Shown here: piece by piece, positions 35,623-44,879 of the stretch
How positions within the stretch are numbered: the first letter of the stretch is position 1
How the letters are laid out: every line of letters starts with the position of its first letter
DNA from: Sporosarcina luteola
GTDB taxonomy: Bacteria > Bacillota > Bacilli > Bacillales_A > Planococcaceae
Direction of reading: 5' to 3'
DNA: 64,000 nt
Assembly: GCF_007991495.1 (NCBI RefSeq)
Contig: NZ_BJYL01000027.1
Span: 23,103 to 87,102, forward strand
Made by a program: the position numbers and the translations under genes
The notes under the pieces: generated by a model
The model's database searches: none
Seen by the model: the letters and a program-made list of their open reading frames with translations, nothing else
Told to the model about the DNA's origin: nothing

Positions 35623-35789
35623 GCGGTTCTCCTTCCCATAGTTAAAGGAACTAAGTAAAGTGTGTCCAAATACACGCCGGTGGAAACTAGAAGTAATCGA
35701 AAATAGATGCTTTGATGTCCTTTACCCTAAAAAGTCAAAAGGAATGTATAGAGCGGATGGCGAATAAGTATGGGAGGGAGGGATTTGCG

Positions 35790-36161
35790 ATGTTAACTGA
35801 GCTGGAGCAAAGTGTTGAAAAGCAGAAGGAGAAGATGGAAACGCCGGTAGCGACGTTATTCAATAAGTTTGCAAAACATAGGGATGTAACGCTCGTATAT
35901 GGTGACCCGATTGAAGTAGGATTGACAAAAGTTATTCCTGTAGCAAAAGTAAGGTATGGTTTTGGCGGTGGCGGTGACAATGAAGGGAACAATGGCGGCG
36001 GAGGAGGATTCCAAATCAATCCACTTGGGGTCTATGAAATCACCCCAGACAGCGTGAGATTTAAATCGACCCGCAGCAAGATGACATTAGTATTAACGCT
36101 ATTGACAGGCGGTCTTTTCTGGCTGATCGGAAGAAATATGGGGACATGTAAAAAGCGTTGA
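35790..36161 (+). CDS. GerW/YtfJ-type sporulation protein
   Basis: The 123-residue protein matches the GerW (YtfJ) family, found in spores: VYGDPIEVGLTKVIPVAKVR (residues 38-57) is the hallmark and is followed by a Gly-rich loop with GGGG clusters and then INPLGVYEI. A hydrophobic C-terminal helix (LVLTLLTGGLFWLIG) suggests membrane attachment. The ATG at 35790 with GGGAGGGAGG upstream is far better than the 26-residue longer reading. Confidence 0.82.
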   Translation: MLTELEQSVEKQKEKMETPVATLFNKFAKHRDVTLVYGDPIEVGLTKVIPVAKVRYGFGGGGDNEGNNGGGGGFQINPLGVYEITPDSVRFKSTRSKMTLVLTLLTGGLFWLIGRNMGTCKKR

Positions 36162-36176
36162 CATGACACCGGTTCG

Positions 36177-36203
36177 AAGGCTCTTTTTGCAAGGGCCTTT
36201 TTT
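36177..36203 (+). terminator. Terminator of the GerW-type gene
   Basis: AAGGCTC pairs with GGGCCTT and runs into T6. Confidence 0.7.
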
Positions 36204-36326
36204 AATTCAATTAAATCACTCTATAAATTTCAGAAATTTTACTTTTTGCGAGTTGGAAAGTATGCTAACATTCAGAATAGAGAATGCGGTTTCTTACGTA
36301 TACTAATTTGTATAGGGGGAGAAAAA

Positions 36327-38024
36327 ATGTTGAATGTTACTGAAAACAGGTTTGCGCATTATCCGCAGCAACCTCATGGGGGAAAGCTAGTTGATAAGGT
36401 TTTGACAGGCGAAGAGCGTGAAGAAGCACTCAACAAAGCAAAACAGCTTCCGGCAATTATTGTGGATCTTGAAGCGATCATTACGCTTGAAATGATTGCG
36501 ACAGGCGTGTTGTCGCCGAATGAAGGTTTTATGAACGAAGTCGATTATAAATCCGTCCTCGAAAAAGGACGTCTTTCAAACGGGACAGTATGGCCGGTGC
36601 CGCTCAGCTTCGCCCCTTCAGGCAGCAGGAATAGCGAGGTCATCAAGTCACTGACCGTCGGGGATGAAGTGGCTCTAACTGACGAAGACAATGGGCCGGT
36701 GGCAATCCTGCATATTGAGGATATCTTTGATTACGATAAAGAGTATCGGGCCTCCCATTTGTTCGGCACGACGGACCGCAATCATCCGGGAGTCGATTCG
36801 ATTTTCAGGCGAATGGGGAATGTGGCGTTAGGTGGACCGATTCGTTTGCTTCGTCGCGTAGATTGGGGGCCTTTTGAAAAACTGCGATTGGAGCCAAAGG
36901 ATACTTGGCATGAGTTTTATGAAGTGAAAAAGTTCCGCTCTACGGCTGGGTTCATTACTGGCGCGAATCCTTTGCATCGCGGCCATGAATACATCCATAA
37001 AAACGCGTTGGAGGAAATTGACGGTTTGCTTTTGCAACCATTAGTCGAAATGGCAAAAAAGGAGTATACACGCCATGAGTTCCGAATGCTTTCGTATCGG
37101 GCCGTTCTGGATACGTATTATCCGAAGGGTCGTTCTATACTCGCTCCGCTCCGAGTGACGTATATTTTCGCAGGCCCGCGTGAAACCGTGCTGCACGCGT
37201 TAATTATGAAAAACTACGGATGCACACATGCGCTAATTGGTAGGGACCATGCCGGAATCGGCGATTATTATGATAAGTATGCGAGTCATAGCATTTTTGA
37301 CCAGTTCAAACCGGAAGAGCTCGGAATCGAAGTGAGGTTGTTCCATGAAGTGTTCTATTGCACACGCTGTGATAGTCCAGCGACAGAGCAGTCCTGTCCG
37401 CATGATAGTCAATATCGGATTAACATTTCCGGCACAGGCATCCGGGAAATGCTGCGTCACGGCATCATGCCGCCGAAGGAAATCGTCCGTCCGGAATCAG
37501 CACGAATTGCGATACAAGGCGTCCAACCGAAAGGGCTTGATGAAACTGACAGCTCCATTTCGCCAGTCGGAAAGACGATTAAAAGCATGTTCCCATTTTA
37601 TTTGGAGAGAACGAGGCTTGGTGGCAGAAAGCGCCCAGCACCTTTGACGGTGGAAGAGTTAACAAATTTCGATTTAGAAGCGGCGAATTTGGACGTCCGG
37701 GCAAATGCCGACCGCATCTATCGGGAGATTTTTGACGAATATAGCAGCATGGGCGATACGAATCGGAATTTGCAACCAGAATGGGTAATGGATGCGCGGG
37801 AATCGCTGCATGCCCAACAACAAATGGTCATCGACGATCTGGAGGAGAAAGTAAAGCAAGCTCCTGCGACAGCTTCAGACGAATACATGTACCAAGACAA
37901 GGAAGAGGCGGAACGGGAGCTCGACGTCGCAGAAAAAATCCTCCAGGACATCCCGAAAGCGCTACGCGACGACGGTTTCGATTATCGTACATGGAACACA
38001 ATGCCATATAACCGCTACCGTTAA
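36327..38024 (+). CDS. ATP sulfurylase-like protein with altered sulfate site and C-terminal extension
   Basis: The 565-residue protein has the full ATP sulfurylase fold. HXXH lies in NPLHRGHEY (residues 214-222), GRDHAGIGDYY near 305, the zinc-type Cys cluster FYCTRCDS...SCPH near 343-359 and ISGTGIREMLRHG near 367. The canonical QTRN that binds sulfate is replaced by ITGAN, so the Gln and Arg are missing. About 170 residues (396-565, charged and helical) follow the catalytic core. No cysH, cysC or cysP neighbour exists. It could act on another anion or be regulatory. AGGGGGAG precedes the ATG. Confidence 0.82.
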   Translation: MLNVTENRFAHYPQQPHGGKLVDKVLTGEEREEALNKAKQLPAIIVDLEAIITLEMIATGVLSPNEGFMNEVDYKSVLEKGRLSNGTVWPVPLSFAPSGSRNSEVIKSLTVGDEVALTDEDNGPVAILHIEDIFDYDKEYRASHLFGTTDRNHPGVDSIFRRMGNVALGGPIRLLRRVDWGPFEKLRLEPKDTWHEFYEVKKFRSTAGFITGANPLHRGHEYIHKNALEEIDGLLLQPLVEMAKKEYTRHEFRMLSYRAVLDTYYPKGRSILAPLRVTYIFAGPRETVLHALIMKNYGCTHALIGRDHAGIGDYYDKYASHSIFDQFKPEELGIEVRLFHEVFYCTRCDSPATEQSCPHDSQYRINISGTGIREMLRHGIMPPKEIVRPESARIAIQGVQPKGLDETDSSISPVGKTIKSMFPFYLERTRLGGRKRPAPLTVEELTNFDLEAANLDVRANADRIYREIFDEYSSMGDTNRNLQPEWVMDARESLHAQQQMVIDDLEEKVKQAPATASDEYMYQDKEEAERELDVAEKILQDIPKALRDDGFDYRTWNTMPYNRYR

Positions 38025-38031
38025 AAAAATT

Positions 38032-38078
38032 GGTGCCTGCCACCCGAACAATTCGGAATTGTTCGGGTGGCAGGCACC
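38032..38078. terminator. Perfect 23-bp palindrome between convergent genes
   Basis: Arms of 23 bases beginning GGTGCCTGCCACCCGAAC are exact complements with a single central G (47 bases in total). It lies between the sulfurylase-like gene and mntH and probably acts as a transcript end signal, although a T run is weak on both strands. Confidence 0.85.
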
Positions 38079-39344
38079 TTAAAATGTTTCGTACAGCAAA
38101 AATAGGTTTAAGAGGATAACAACAGCTGCGACCATCCAAGCAGCAATCGTCGTCACTTTGTGATTGACCAAACTGCCCATCAGCTTCTTGTCTGACGTGA
38201 ACATAATGAGCGGAACGAGAGCGAAAGCGATACCGAATGACAAGATCACCTGGCTTAGGACAAGTGCTTCGGTCGGGTTCGTTCCTATGAATATAATGAT
38301 GAGTGGCGGAATCATCGTAATGGCTCTTCGGACGTACAAATTAATACGGACATTAATAAACCCTTGCATGACGACATCCCCTGACATCGTCCCGACTGAA
38401 GAACTCGATAATCCCGCAATAAGCAAGCCGAGTGCGAATGAAATCGCCGCAAATGGACCGATCGATTGGCCAAGCTGTTGGAACGCGACGTCCAAGTCTT
38501 CAACGACTAACCCCTCTTTGAAGAATACTGCGGCGGCGATGATTAACATGCTCATATTAATAGCACCTGCGATGACCATCGCAATGACGATATCGACAAA
38601 CTCGAATCGGAAAATCCGCTTTTTCTCTGCCTCATTCTTCCCAACAACCCGGTTTTGCGTTAATGAAGAATGTAAATAGATGGCATGTGGCATAACTGTC
38701 GCTCCGAGAATTCCGGCAGATAAAAGAATGCTGTCAACGCCAGCAAATTGCGGCGTGAACATGCCTGCAACGACCGATCCAACGTCCGGCTTCGCTAAAA
38801 AGGTTTGAAACGCGAAAGCCACGACTACTATGAAAACCATGCCAGCGATGACGGCTTCAAGCGTCCGATACCCTCGACGCTGCAGTTCAAGAATGACGAA
38901 AGAGCCAACTGCTGTAATCAATGCCGCTGGCAGCATCGGAATATTGAATAGCAAATAAAGGCCTAAAGCGGCACCGATGAATTCTGCTAAATCAGTAGCA
39001 ATAATGACAAGCTCACTTTGTATCCATAAAAAGATGGAAACGCCTTTTGGAAATTTTTCGCGTGCCACTTCGGGTAAATTACGCCCCGTTGCAATGCCTA
39101 ATTTCGCGGAAAGTGACTGAATGAGCACCGCCAACACATTGGAAAAGACGATGACCCAGAGTAAAAGATATCCGTATTGTGAACCTGCCGTTATATTTGT
39201 TGCAAAGTTGCCCGGATCAATATAGGCGACGGATGCGATAAAAGCCGGTCCAAGAAAGGGAAGGAATCTCGAAAGTCCCGTCACTTCACCGCTTAGCACT
39301 GCTTCAGCTGTTACTTTCTTTTTAAGCTTATCTTTATTCTTCAT
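38079..39344 (-). CDS. mntH: Nramp family manganese transporter MntH
   Basis: MntH imports manganese (or iron) with protons across the cytoplasmic membrane. The 421-residue protein has eleven hydrophobic segments and the metal-binding motifs DPGNFATN near residue 43 and GATVMPHAIYLHSSL near residue 214, both diagnostic for Nramp. I could not find a convincing MntR box upstream. The 20-bp repeat array lies between this gene's start and the end of pbuE. Confidence 0.94.
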   Translation of the reverse strand: MKNKDKLKKKVTAEAVLSGEVTGLSRFLPFLGPAFIASVAYIDPGNFATNITAGSQYGYLLLWVIVFSNVLAVLIQSLSAKLGIATGRNLPEVAREKFPKGVSIFLWIQSELVIIATDLAEFIGAALGLYLLFNIPMLPAALITAVGSFVILELQRRGYRTLEAVIAGMVFIVVVAFAFQTFLAKPDVGSVVAGMFTPQFAGVDSILLSAGILGATVMPHAIYLHSSLTQNRVVGKNEAEKKRIFRFEFVDIVIAMVIAGAINMSMLIIAAAVFFKEGLVVEDLDVAFQQLGQSIGPFAAISFALGLLIAGLSSSSVGTMSGDVVMQGFINVRINLYVRRAITMIPPLIIIFIGTNPTEALVLSQVILSFGIAFALVPLIMFTSDKKLMGSLVNHKVTTIAAWMVAAVVILLNLFLLYETF

Positions 39345-39440
39345 TACAAGTGACGCCCCCTTTCACCCTCCTTATGTACACTTTCTCACATCTGGCTAAA
39401 TGTAAACATCGCCACATGAAAAAGAATCATAATTGTTCCG

Positions 39441-39620
39441 AAGGGCTCATTCTTTTTTCAAAGGGCTCATTTATTCCAAGAACGGCTCATTCTTTTGTAC
39501 AACGGCTCGTTCATTCTTTCGCGGCTCATTCTTTCGCGCAACGGCTCGTTTATTCCGAGAACGGCTCATTCTTTTGCACAACGGCTCATTTATTCCGAGA
39601 ACGGCTCATTCTTGCCAAAC
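39441..39620. repeat. 20-bp tandem repeat array, nine units
   Basis: GGCTCATT (or GGCTCGTT) recurs at 39444, 39464, 39484, 39504, 39523, 39543, 39563, 39583 and 39603. Units largely alternate between an ACGGCTCATTCTTTTGCACA type and an ACGGCTCATTTATTCCGAGA type, giving a 40-bp higher order. The array ends at the pbuE stop codon. Open frames across it are by-products of the repeat. Confidence 0.9.
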
Positions 39621-39624
39621 CTCA

Positions 39625-40806
39625 TTAAATATCAACCGATTTTTCCTGTACAAGCTTTGCCTTGTTTCTTCCCATAGAAAGGGAAATGACCGCGCAGAGG
39701 AAGCCAATGACGACAACCGCTCCGCCGACGGTCGCCGTGCTGTTGACCGAATCGGTATGGCTCAAGACGGCCCCACCAATCGCGGAGCCTATTGCAATCC
39801 CAACTTGCAAAGCGGAGTTATTGAAGCTTTGGTGGATGTCAGACGAAACAGGGTCCGTTTCTATAATATAATCCTGTAAAGGCGGTGCCAAAGCCCAGCT
39901 CAATCCACCCCAAATCATCATAAAGACGATGAAAAATGGGAAAGAGAATGTGGTGTAGGGCAGCACGAATAAGGAAATCGCAAAGGTGCCAAGTACGACC
40001 AATATGCTTTTCCGCGAACCAATCCAACTCGCAAGTCCGCCACCGAACGCTCCGCCACTCACAGCCGCAATTCCGAACAGGAAATAACAAATGCTGATCC
40101 AGTACTGATTCAGCTGCAAATTTGTTTCTAGAAAAGGTGTAAAGTAGGCATACACCGTATAATGCCCCGCCAACATGAACATCGTCGCAAAGTGGGCAAA
40201 CACAATTTTTTTATTGCCCAGCGCTTTTAGTTGCGCAGATAACGGCTGTACTTCGCCTGTCGGGATCTTCTGAAGGAACACAGATATAAGAATGAAAGAA
40301 CCGATAGAAAGTACGGCAATCCCGATAAAGACCATCCGCCAGCCAAATGCATTCGTAATGAGAATGCCTAGCGGTACTCCGAGTACGAGGGAAGAACTGA
40401 TTCCCATGTAAATATAGCCTAGTGCCTTCGCCCGTTGCGGGGCTTCTACAATTCGAGCCGTAATGGTTAATGAAAGAACGATGAGTAAAGCAGCGCTCAT
40501 CGAAGTGATGACGCGGGCAATCATGACGAGAGAAAAAGTCGGACTGAAAAAGGTCATGACATTCCCAAGTAAAAATATCGACATCGTAATGAGGTAAAGC
40601 TTTTTCCTCTCAATTTTTGCAGTGAGCGATAATAACACCGGTCCAGCGACGGCATACACAAGTGCATAAACCGTTATGAGCTGCCCTGCGGTGCCAATGG
40701 ATACGTTCAAATCGTCCGCAATGACTGGTAAAATCCCGCCGACGATCAATTCAACGAGTCCGACAGTAATGGTCGAAATGGCAAGTATGAAAACCCTAAA
40801 ATCCAA
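39625..40806 (-). CDS. pbuE: Purine base/nucleoside efflux pump PbuE
   Basis: PbuE is a major facilitator that exports hypoxanthine, adenine and related purines. The 393-residue protein has twelve hydrophobic segments and closely follows Bacillus PbuE: STITVGLVELIVGGILPVIA, TAKIERKKLYLI, LAGHYTVYAYFTPFLE and QSFNNSALQVGIAIGSAIGG. The start is TTG, with AGGAGG 7 bases upstream. A purine aptamer and overlapping terminator precede it, which confirms the purine role. Confidence 0.92.
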   Translation of the reverse strand: MDFRVFILAISTITVGLVELIVGGILPVIADDLNVSIGTAGQLITVYALVYAVAGPVLLSLTAKIERKKLYLITMSIFLLGNVMTFFSPTFSLVMIARVITSMSAALLIVLSLTITARIVEAPQRAKALGYIYMGISSSLVLGVPLGILITNAFGWRMVFIGIAVLSIGSFILISVFLQKIPTGEVQPLSAQLKALGNKKIVFAHFATMFMLAGHYTVYAYFTPFLETNLQLNQYWISICYFLFGIAAVSGGAFGGGLASWIGSRKSILVVLGTFAISLFVLPYTTFSFPFFIVFMMIWGGLSWALAPPLQDYIIETDPVSSDIHQSFNNSALQVGIAIGSAIGGAVLSHTDSVNSTATVGGAVVVIGFLCAVISLSMGRNKAKLVQEKSVDI

Positions 40807-40873
40807 ATGAATTCCTCCTGATGATGAATGATCTATACGATGAATCTTTTGAGCGAAATCTATTTCGGAAAAT

Positions 40874-40970
40874 AAAAAAACTCCCGGCTACAAAGTGGAT
40901 TTACCTTTGTAGTCAGGAGTTATTGGTTCCTGGTAGAGACCCTCAACCCGTATTATTGAGGTTATACATG
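40874..40970 (-). promoter_or_regulatory. Guanine-class purine riboswitch of pbuE
   Basis: On the minus strand TATAACCTCAATAATACGGG, then TTGAGGGTCTCTACC, then ACTCCTGACTAC is a complete purine aptamer (P2, P3, J2/3 TCTCTACC). The ligand-specifying base (position 74 of the xpt aptamer) is C (complement of 40912), which selects guanine or hypoxanthine. The P3/P1 3' strand (ACTCCTGACTACAAAG) is also the 5' arm of the terminator at 40874-40923. Ligand binding should therefore prevent termination, making it an ON switch. Confidence 0.9.
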
Positions 40971-41178
40971 TTAGTCGCTATGAAATTCTCGTTTTTTAAA
41001 TTTAACATGGTCTTGCAGAATTAGCAAGTACCCGGGTATACTCATTTTTAAAAAGCTCACTCAATAAATGAAAAAGAATTATAAAAATATAAAGCTAAAT
41101 GTTGCTCAATCGTCGTTTTGTATGATAAGATATTCCCTGTTTTTGGATGAATTTAATTGAAAAGAAGGCGATGAATAG

Positions 41179-42570
41179 ATGGCAGCAATCGCAGCCAACG
41201 GCCCGGGAAAGAAACTGAACTTGTTTCATTTAACGTGGCCGATTTTTCTTGAGTTATTTTTGTTTATGTTAATGGGGTTGGCGGATACTTTCATGTTGAG
41301 CGCATTGTCTGACGATGCAGTTTCCGGTGTCGGGGCGGCGAACCAATATGTGCAAATCGCAATCCTCGTTCTAGAAGTAGTCGGTAACGGTGCAGCCATT
41401 GTTGTTGCACAATATCTAGGTTCGCGTCGTTTTATTGAAGCATCGAAGATATCAGCGCTTGCCGTCACTTTAAATCTTTTAGTTGGCCTCGGAATTAGTG
41501 GAGTCTTCATTCTATTCACGAGCCGTATAATGGAAACGATGAATTTGCAAGGGGACGTCCTCGCGCATGCGGAAGCGTATTTGATCATCGTCGGTGGCGG
41601 GATTTTCCTGCAAGCGATCATCAACTCGCTTGCTGCAGTTATTCGGGTACACGGGTTTACAAAACAGACGATGTTCGTTTCACTCGGCATGAATATTATC
41701 CACGTCGTCGGAAACTACGCTCTTATCTTCGGGAAGTTCGGCATGCCTGCGCTAGGCGTGCAAGGGGCTGCGATTTCATCGGTCGGCAGCCGGCTGATTG
41801 CAATGTTCGTCTTTATTTGGCTACTGTACCAGGTGCTTGAATACCGGATCGAATTCCGTTATTACATTACGTGGTCGAAGGAATACGTCAAAAAGATCTT
41901 GCATATTGGGCTGCCTTCAGCGTTCGAGCAGATTCTTTACCAATCATGTCAAATTGTCTTCCTTTACTATGTCACTTATCTTGGCACGGAGGCACTTGCG
42001 GCTAGACAGTATGCGACAAACATATCGATGTTCAGTTATTTATTCGCGCTTGCGATTGGTCTCGGAACAGCAATTATTGTAGGCAGGCTCGTCGGAAGCG
42101 GTGAAAAGGAGGAAGTATACGAGCAAGTTTGGTCCTCTTTGAAGCGGGCGCTCATCTTTACTGTCGTGTTGGTGGCGCTTGTCATGACGTTCCGGTACCC
42201 GCTCATGCGCCTTTTCACCGATAATGAGGAAATCATCCAGCTTGGGGCATCCGTCTTGCTATTATCATGCTTGCTGGAAACAGGGCGGACGTTCAACATC
42301 GTTATTATCAATTCGCTCCGGGCTTCGGGCGACGCAAAATTCCCTGTTCTAATGGGAGCACTTTCGATGGTCATGATGAGTCTCCCGCTTGGATATTTCT
42401 TCGTCTTCGTTCTTGATCTAGGGCTAGTCGGTGTTTGGCTAGCCATCGCGGCGGATGAGTGGACACGTGCGGTCATAATGATGCTCCGTTGGAAAAGCAG
42501 AGCATGGGAGCGTTACGCACTTGTTGAACCTCTTGAACAAGAAGCGGAAGCGAAACCAGAAGTTGTTTGA
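41179..42570 (+). CDS. MATE family efflux transporter
   Basis: The 463-residue membrane protein has twelve hydrophobic segments in two homologous halves, as in MATE drug/cation antiporters. Segments such as FLMLMGLADTFMLSAL-like LFMLMGLADTFMLSAL near residue 28, GNGAAIVVAQYLGSR near 73 and the second-half GLGTAIIVGRLVGSGEKEEV near 300 are typical. The drug or metabolite exported is unknown. It ends at a member of the dispersed palindrome family. Confidence 0.92.
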   Translation: MAAIAANGPGKKLNLFHLTWPIFLELFLFMLMGLADTFMLSALSDDAVSGVGAANQYVQIAILVLEVVGNGAAIVVAQYLGSRRFIEASKISALAVTLNLLVGLGISGVFILFTSRIMETMNLQGDVLAHAEAYLIIVGGGIFLQAIINSLAAVIRVHGFTKQTMFVSLGMNIIHVVGNYALIFGKFGMPALGVQGAAISSVGSRLIAMFVFIWLLYQVLEYRIEFRYYITWSKEYVKKILHIGLPSAFEQILYQSCQIVFLYYVTYLGTEALAARQYATNISMFSYLFALAIGLGTAIIVGRLVGSGEKEEVYEQVWSSLKRALIFTVVLVALVMTFRYPLMRLFTDNEEIIQLGASVLLLSCLLETGRTFNIVIINSLRASGDAKFPVLMGALSMVMMSLPLGYFFVFVLDLGLVGVWLAIAADEWTRAVIMMLRWKSRAWERYALVEPLEQEAEAKPEVV

Positions 42571-42582
42571 ATGAAGCATTGG

Positions 42583-42628
42583 GGTACCTGCCACCCGAAC
42601 AATTCAGAATTATACGGGGGCAGGCACC
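42583..42628 (+). terminator. Imperfect copy of the dispersed palindrome
   Basis: GGTACCTGCCACCCGAAC pairs imperfectly with the arm ending GGGGGCAGGCACC. It is a diverged copy of the 38032 element, placed right after the MATE gene and lacking a clear T run. Confidence 0.7.
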
Positions 42629-42646
42629 AAAAACGGAGGGGTTATC

Positions 42647-43159
42647 GTGTACGATCCGACGGTATTTGAAAATCTTAAGGTTGCATTTGAAAATCAATTG
42701 TATGACTTGGATACGATTGAGGGAGAAATTACGATGCTGGGCCGATCCGACGTGATGGATTTCGCCATTTTATCAAGAAAGCTTGCAATTCGTTTTGAGC
42801 TTGTCGAGCATCAGGCAGTCACTGCTGAAATCATACTGGAAGCATCTTTAACGGATTTAGCGGATGAACTATTAGAAAATCCAGGGAAGAATCCTAGTTG
42901 TTCGTTGACACTGCGCTTTCACAAGCGAGTTCAAGATGTAGCTGAGCAATGCCAACGTATCGATGAAGCGCTGAACGAAATTTGGGAAAATGAGGCCGAG
43001 ATCGCTCAAACTTTGCATTTCACATACGGGGAAGCAGCATCCAGTTACTTGGATGTCATTGAAGTAAGATTCAAGAAGATAAATGAAGACAATATGCGGG
43101 AGATTCCGGATTTCCTTCAGAGTGTTCTAATTGCATTAGGCGTCTTAAATGGCATTTGA
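42647..43159 (+). CDS. Hypothetical cytosolic protein
   Basis: The 170-residue acidic protein (MYDPTVFENLKVAFENQLYD...) starts at GTG behind GGAGGGG. It looks alpha-helical in its second half (KRVQDVAEQCQRIDEALNEI) with a beta-strand pair before (AVTAEIILEASLTDLADELL, PSCSLTLRFH). No catalytic or membrane motif is seen and I do not recognise the family. It lies between the MATE and ABC-F genes with clear gaps on both sides. Confidence 0.75.
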   Translation: MYDPTVFENLKVAFENQLYDLDTIEGEITMLGRSDVMDFAILSRKLAIRFELVEHQAVTAEIILEASLTDLADELLENPGKNPSCSLTLRFHKRVQDVAEQCQRIDEALNEIWENEAEIAQTLHFTYGEAASSYLDVIEVRFKKINEDNMREIPDFLQSVLIALGVLNGI

Positions 43160-43316
43160 AAATGAAAAACTTTGAGGTATCTCTATCCCGAATTGTGAAA
43201 TCCCTATATAATAAAAGGCAGATGCATAATAGGCCTAGTTGATGACTTTTGTAAACGTTTATGCGTGGGTCAATGGTTTTTATTCTATATTTTGCGAAGG
43301 AAAAGGTGCACATCAT

Positions 43317-44873
43317 ATGAGTTTATTGACAGTAACTAATTTAAGTCACGGCTTTGGGGATCGGGCGATTTTCGATGAAGTGTCGTTCCGTTTATTGCAA
43401 GGGGAGCATATCGGGCTCATCGGTGCGAACGGGGAAGGGAAATCGACGTTCATGAATATCATCACCAGGAAGCTTGAGCCTGATGCCGGGACGGTCGCTT
43501 GGGCGAAGCGGGTGCGGGTCGGTTATTTGGATCAGCATGTTGTATTGCAGCAAGGGTTGAGCATCCGTGATGTGCTACGGACGGCATTTCAATATTTGTA
43601 TGATTTAGAAGCAGAAATGAATGCGCTTTTCGCGAAAATGGGTGAAGTGGACGCGGATGAGCTTGAGAAGCTGCTTGAGGAAACAGGGCAAATGCAAGAT
43701 GAGCTGACGAATAATGATTTTTATATCATTGATTCGAAAATCGATGAAGTGGCAAACGGACTCGGATTGGATGAGTTTGGTCTGGAGCGTGACGTCCATG
43801 ATCTAAGTGGAGGGCAGCGGACGAAAGTATTGCTCGCCAAGCTGTTGCTCGAGAAGCCGGATATCTTGCTTCTAGACGAGCCAACAAACTACTTGGATGT
43901 TGAGCATATCGAGTGGCTGCGCAATTATTTGCAGAACTATGAGAATGCGTTCATCCTCATTTCACATGATATTCCATTCCTGAATAGCGTCATTAATTTG
44001 ATCTACCATATGGAAAACCAGCAAATCACGCGTTACGCGGGCGATTATGATGAGTTTTTACGTGTACATGAGATGAAAAAGCAACAAGTAGAAGCGGCGT
44101 TCAAGAAACAGCAGAAAGAGATCGCTAACCTGAAGGACTTTGTTGCGCGCAATAAAGCGAATGCTGCGACGAGCCGGATGGCGATGTCCCGCCAGAAGAA
44201 ACTCGACAAGATGGAAGTTATAGAGTTGGATGCGGAAAAGCCGAAGCCGCAATTTGATTTTAAGCTTGCACGTACGCCGGGCCGTTATTTATTCCGGGCG
44301 GAAGGCCTCGTCATCGGGTATGATGAGCCGTTGTCCAAAGAACTCGACTTGACGATGGAGCGCGGGCAGAAGATTGCGCTTTCTGGAGCGAATGGAATCG
44401 GGAAGACGACGCTTTTACGAAGTATCCTTGGTGAAATTCCGTCTCTTGCAGGGTCAGTTGAACTTGGCGACCATCTTGAAATCGGTTATTTCGAGCAGGA
44501 GATGAAGACGGAAAATAACCGCACTTGCTTGGAAGAGGTGTGGGATGAATTCCCGCATTTCACGCAGTATGAAGTACGTGCCGCTTTAGCGCGATGCGGG
44601 TTGACGACGAAGCATATCGAGAGCAAGGTGAAGGTGCTTAGTGGGGGAGAACGGGCGAAAGTACGCCTATGCAAGCTCATTAACCGTGAAACGAATTTGC
44701 TCGTACTCGATGAACCGACGAACCATCTCGATGTCGATGCGAAGGCCGAACTGAAGCGTGCCTTGAAGGAATACAAAGGCAGCGTTCTCCTTATTTCCCA
44801 CGAGCCTGATTTCTATGAAGGCGTAGTGACGGATATATGGAACGGGGAAAACTGGACGACCAAGATGTTCTAA
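43317..44873 (+). CDS. yfmM: ABC-F ATPase, YfmM type
   Basis: The 518-residue soluble protein has two ABC domains, Walker A GANGEGKST near residue 39 and GANGIGKTT near 360, signatures LSGGQR and LSGGERA, and Walker B LLLDEPTNYLD and LVLDEPTNHLD. The charged linker with KKQQKEIANLKDFVARNKAN is the P-site-reaching arm. Length and wording match Bacillus YfmM closely. Unlike the other ABC-F here it lacks a visible leader/attenuator. It probably assists stalled ribosomes. The start was set at the ATG after AAGGAAAAGGTG. Confidence 0.9.
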   Translation: MSLLTVTNLSHGFGDRAIFDEVSFRLLQGEHIGLIGANGEGKSTFMNIITRKLEPDAGTVAWAKRVRVGYLDQHVVLQQGLSIRDVLRTAFQYLYDLEAEMNALFAKMGEVDADELEKLLEETGQMQDELTNNDFYIIDSKIDEVANGLGLDEFGLERDVHDLSGGQRTKVLLAKLLLEKPDILLLDEPTNYLDVEHIEWLRNYLQNYENAFILISHDIPFLNSVINLIYHMENQQITRYAGDYDEFLRVHEMKKQQVEAAFKKQQKEIANLKDFVARNKANAATSRMAMSRQKKLDKMEVIELDAEKPKPQFDFKLARTPGRYLFRAEGLVIGYDEPLSKELDLTMERGQKIALSGANGIGKTTLLRSILGEIPSLAGSVELGDHLEIGYFEQEMKTENNRTCLEEVWDEFPHFTQYEVRAALARCGLTTKHIESKVKVLSGGERAKVRLCKLINRETNLLVLDEPTNHLDVDAKAELKRALKEYKGSVLLISHEPDFYEGVVTDIWNGENWTTKMF

Positions 44874-44879
44874 TAATTT

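Noticed and set aside
39350..39879. Several frames rich in AHSF/GSFI repeats
   Set aside because: They are translations of the 20-bp array and of the strand opposite pbuE, with no ribosome sites.
40821..41024. A 67-codon plus-strand frame between pbuE and the MATE gene
   Set aside because: It runs antisense through the pbuE purine riboswitch and has no good ribosome site; the RNA structure explains the sequence.
43249..43264. A CcpA cre site (TGTAAACGTTTATG)
   Set aside because: One half-site is off consensus, and it lies near an ABC-F gene with no carbon link; similarity is probably chance.
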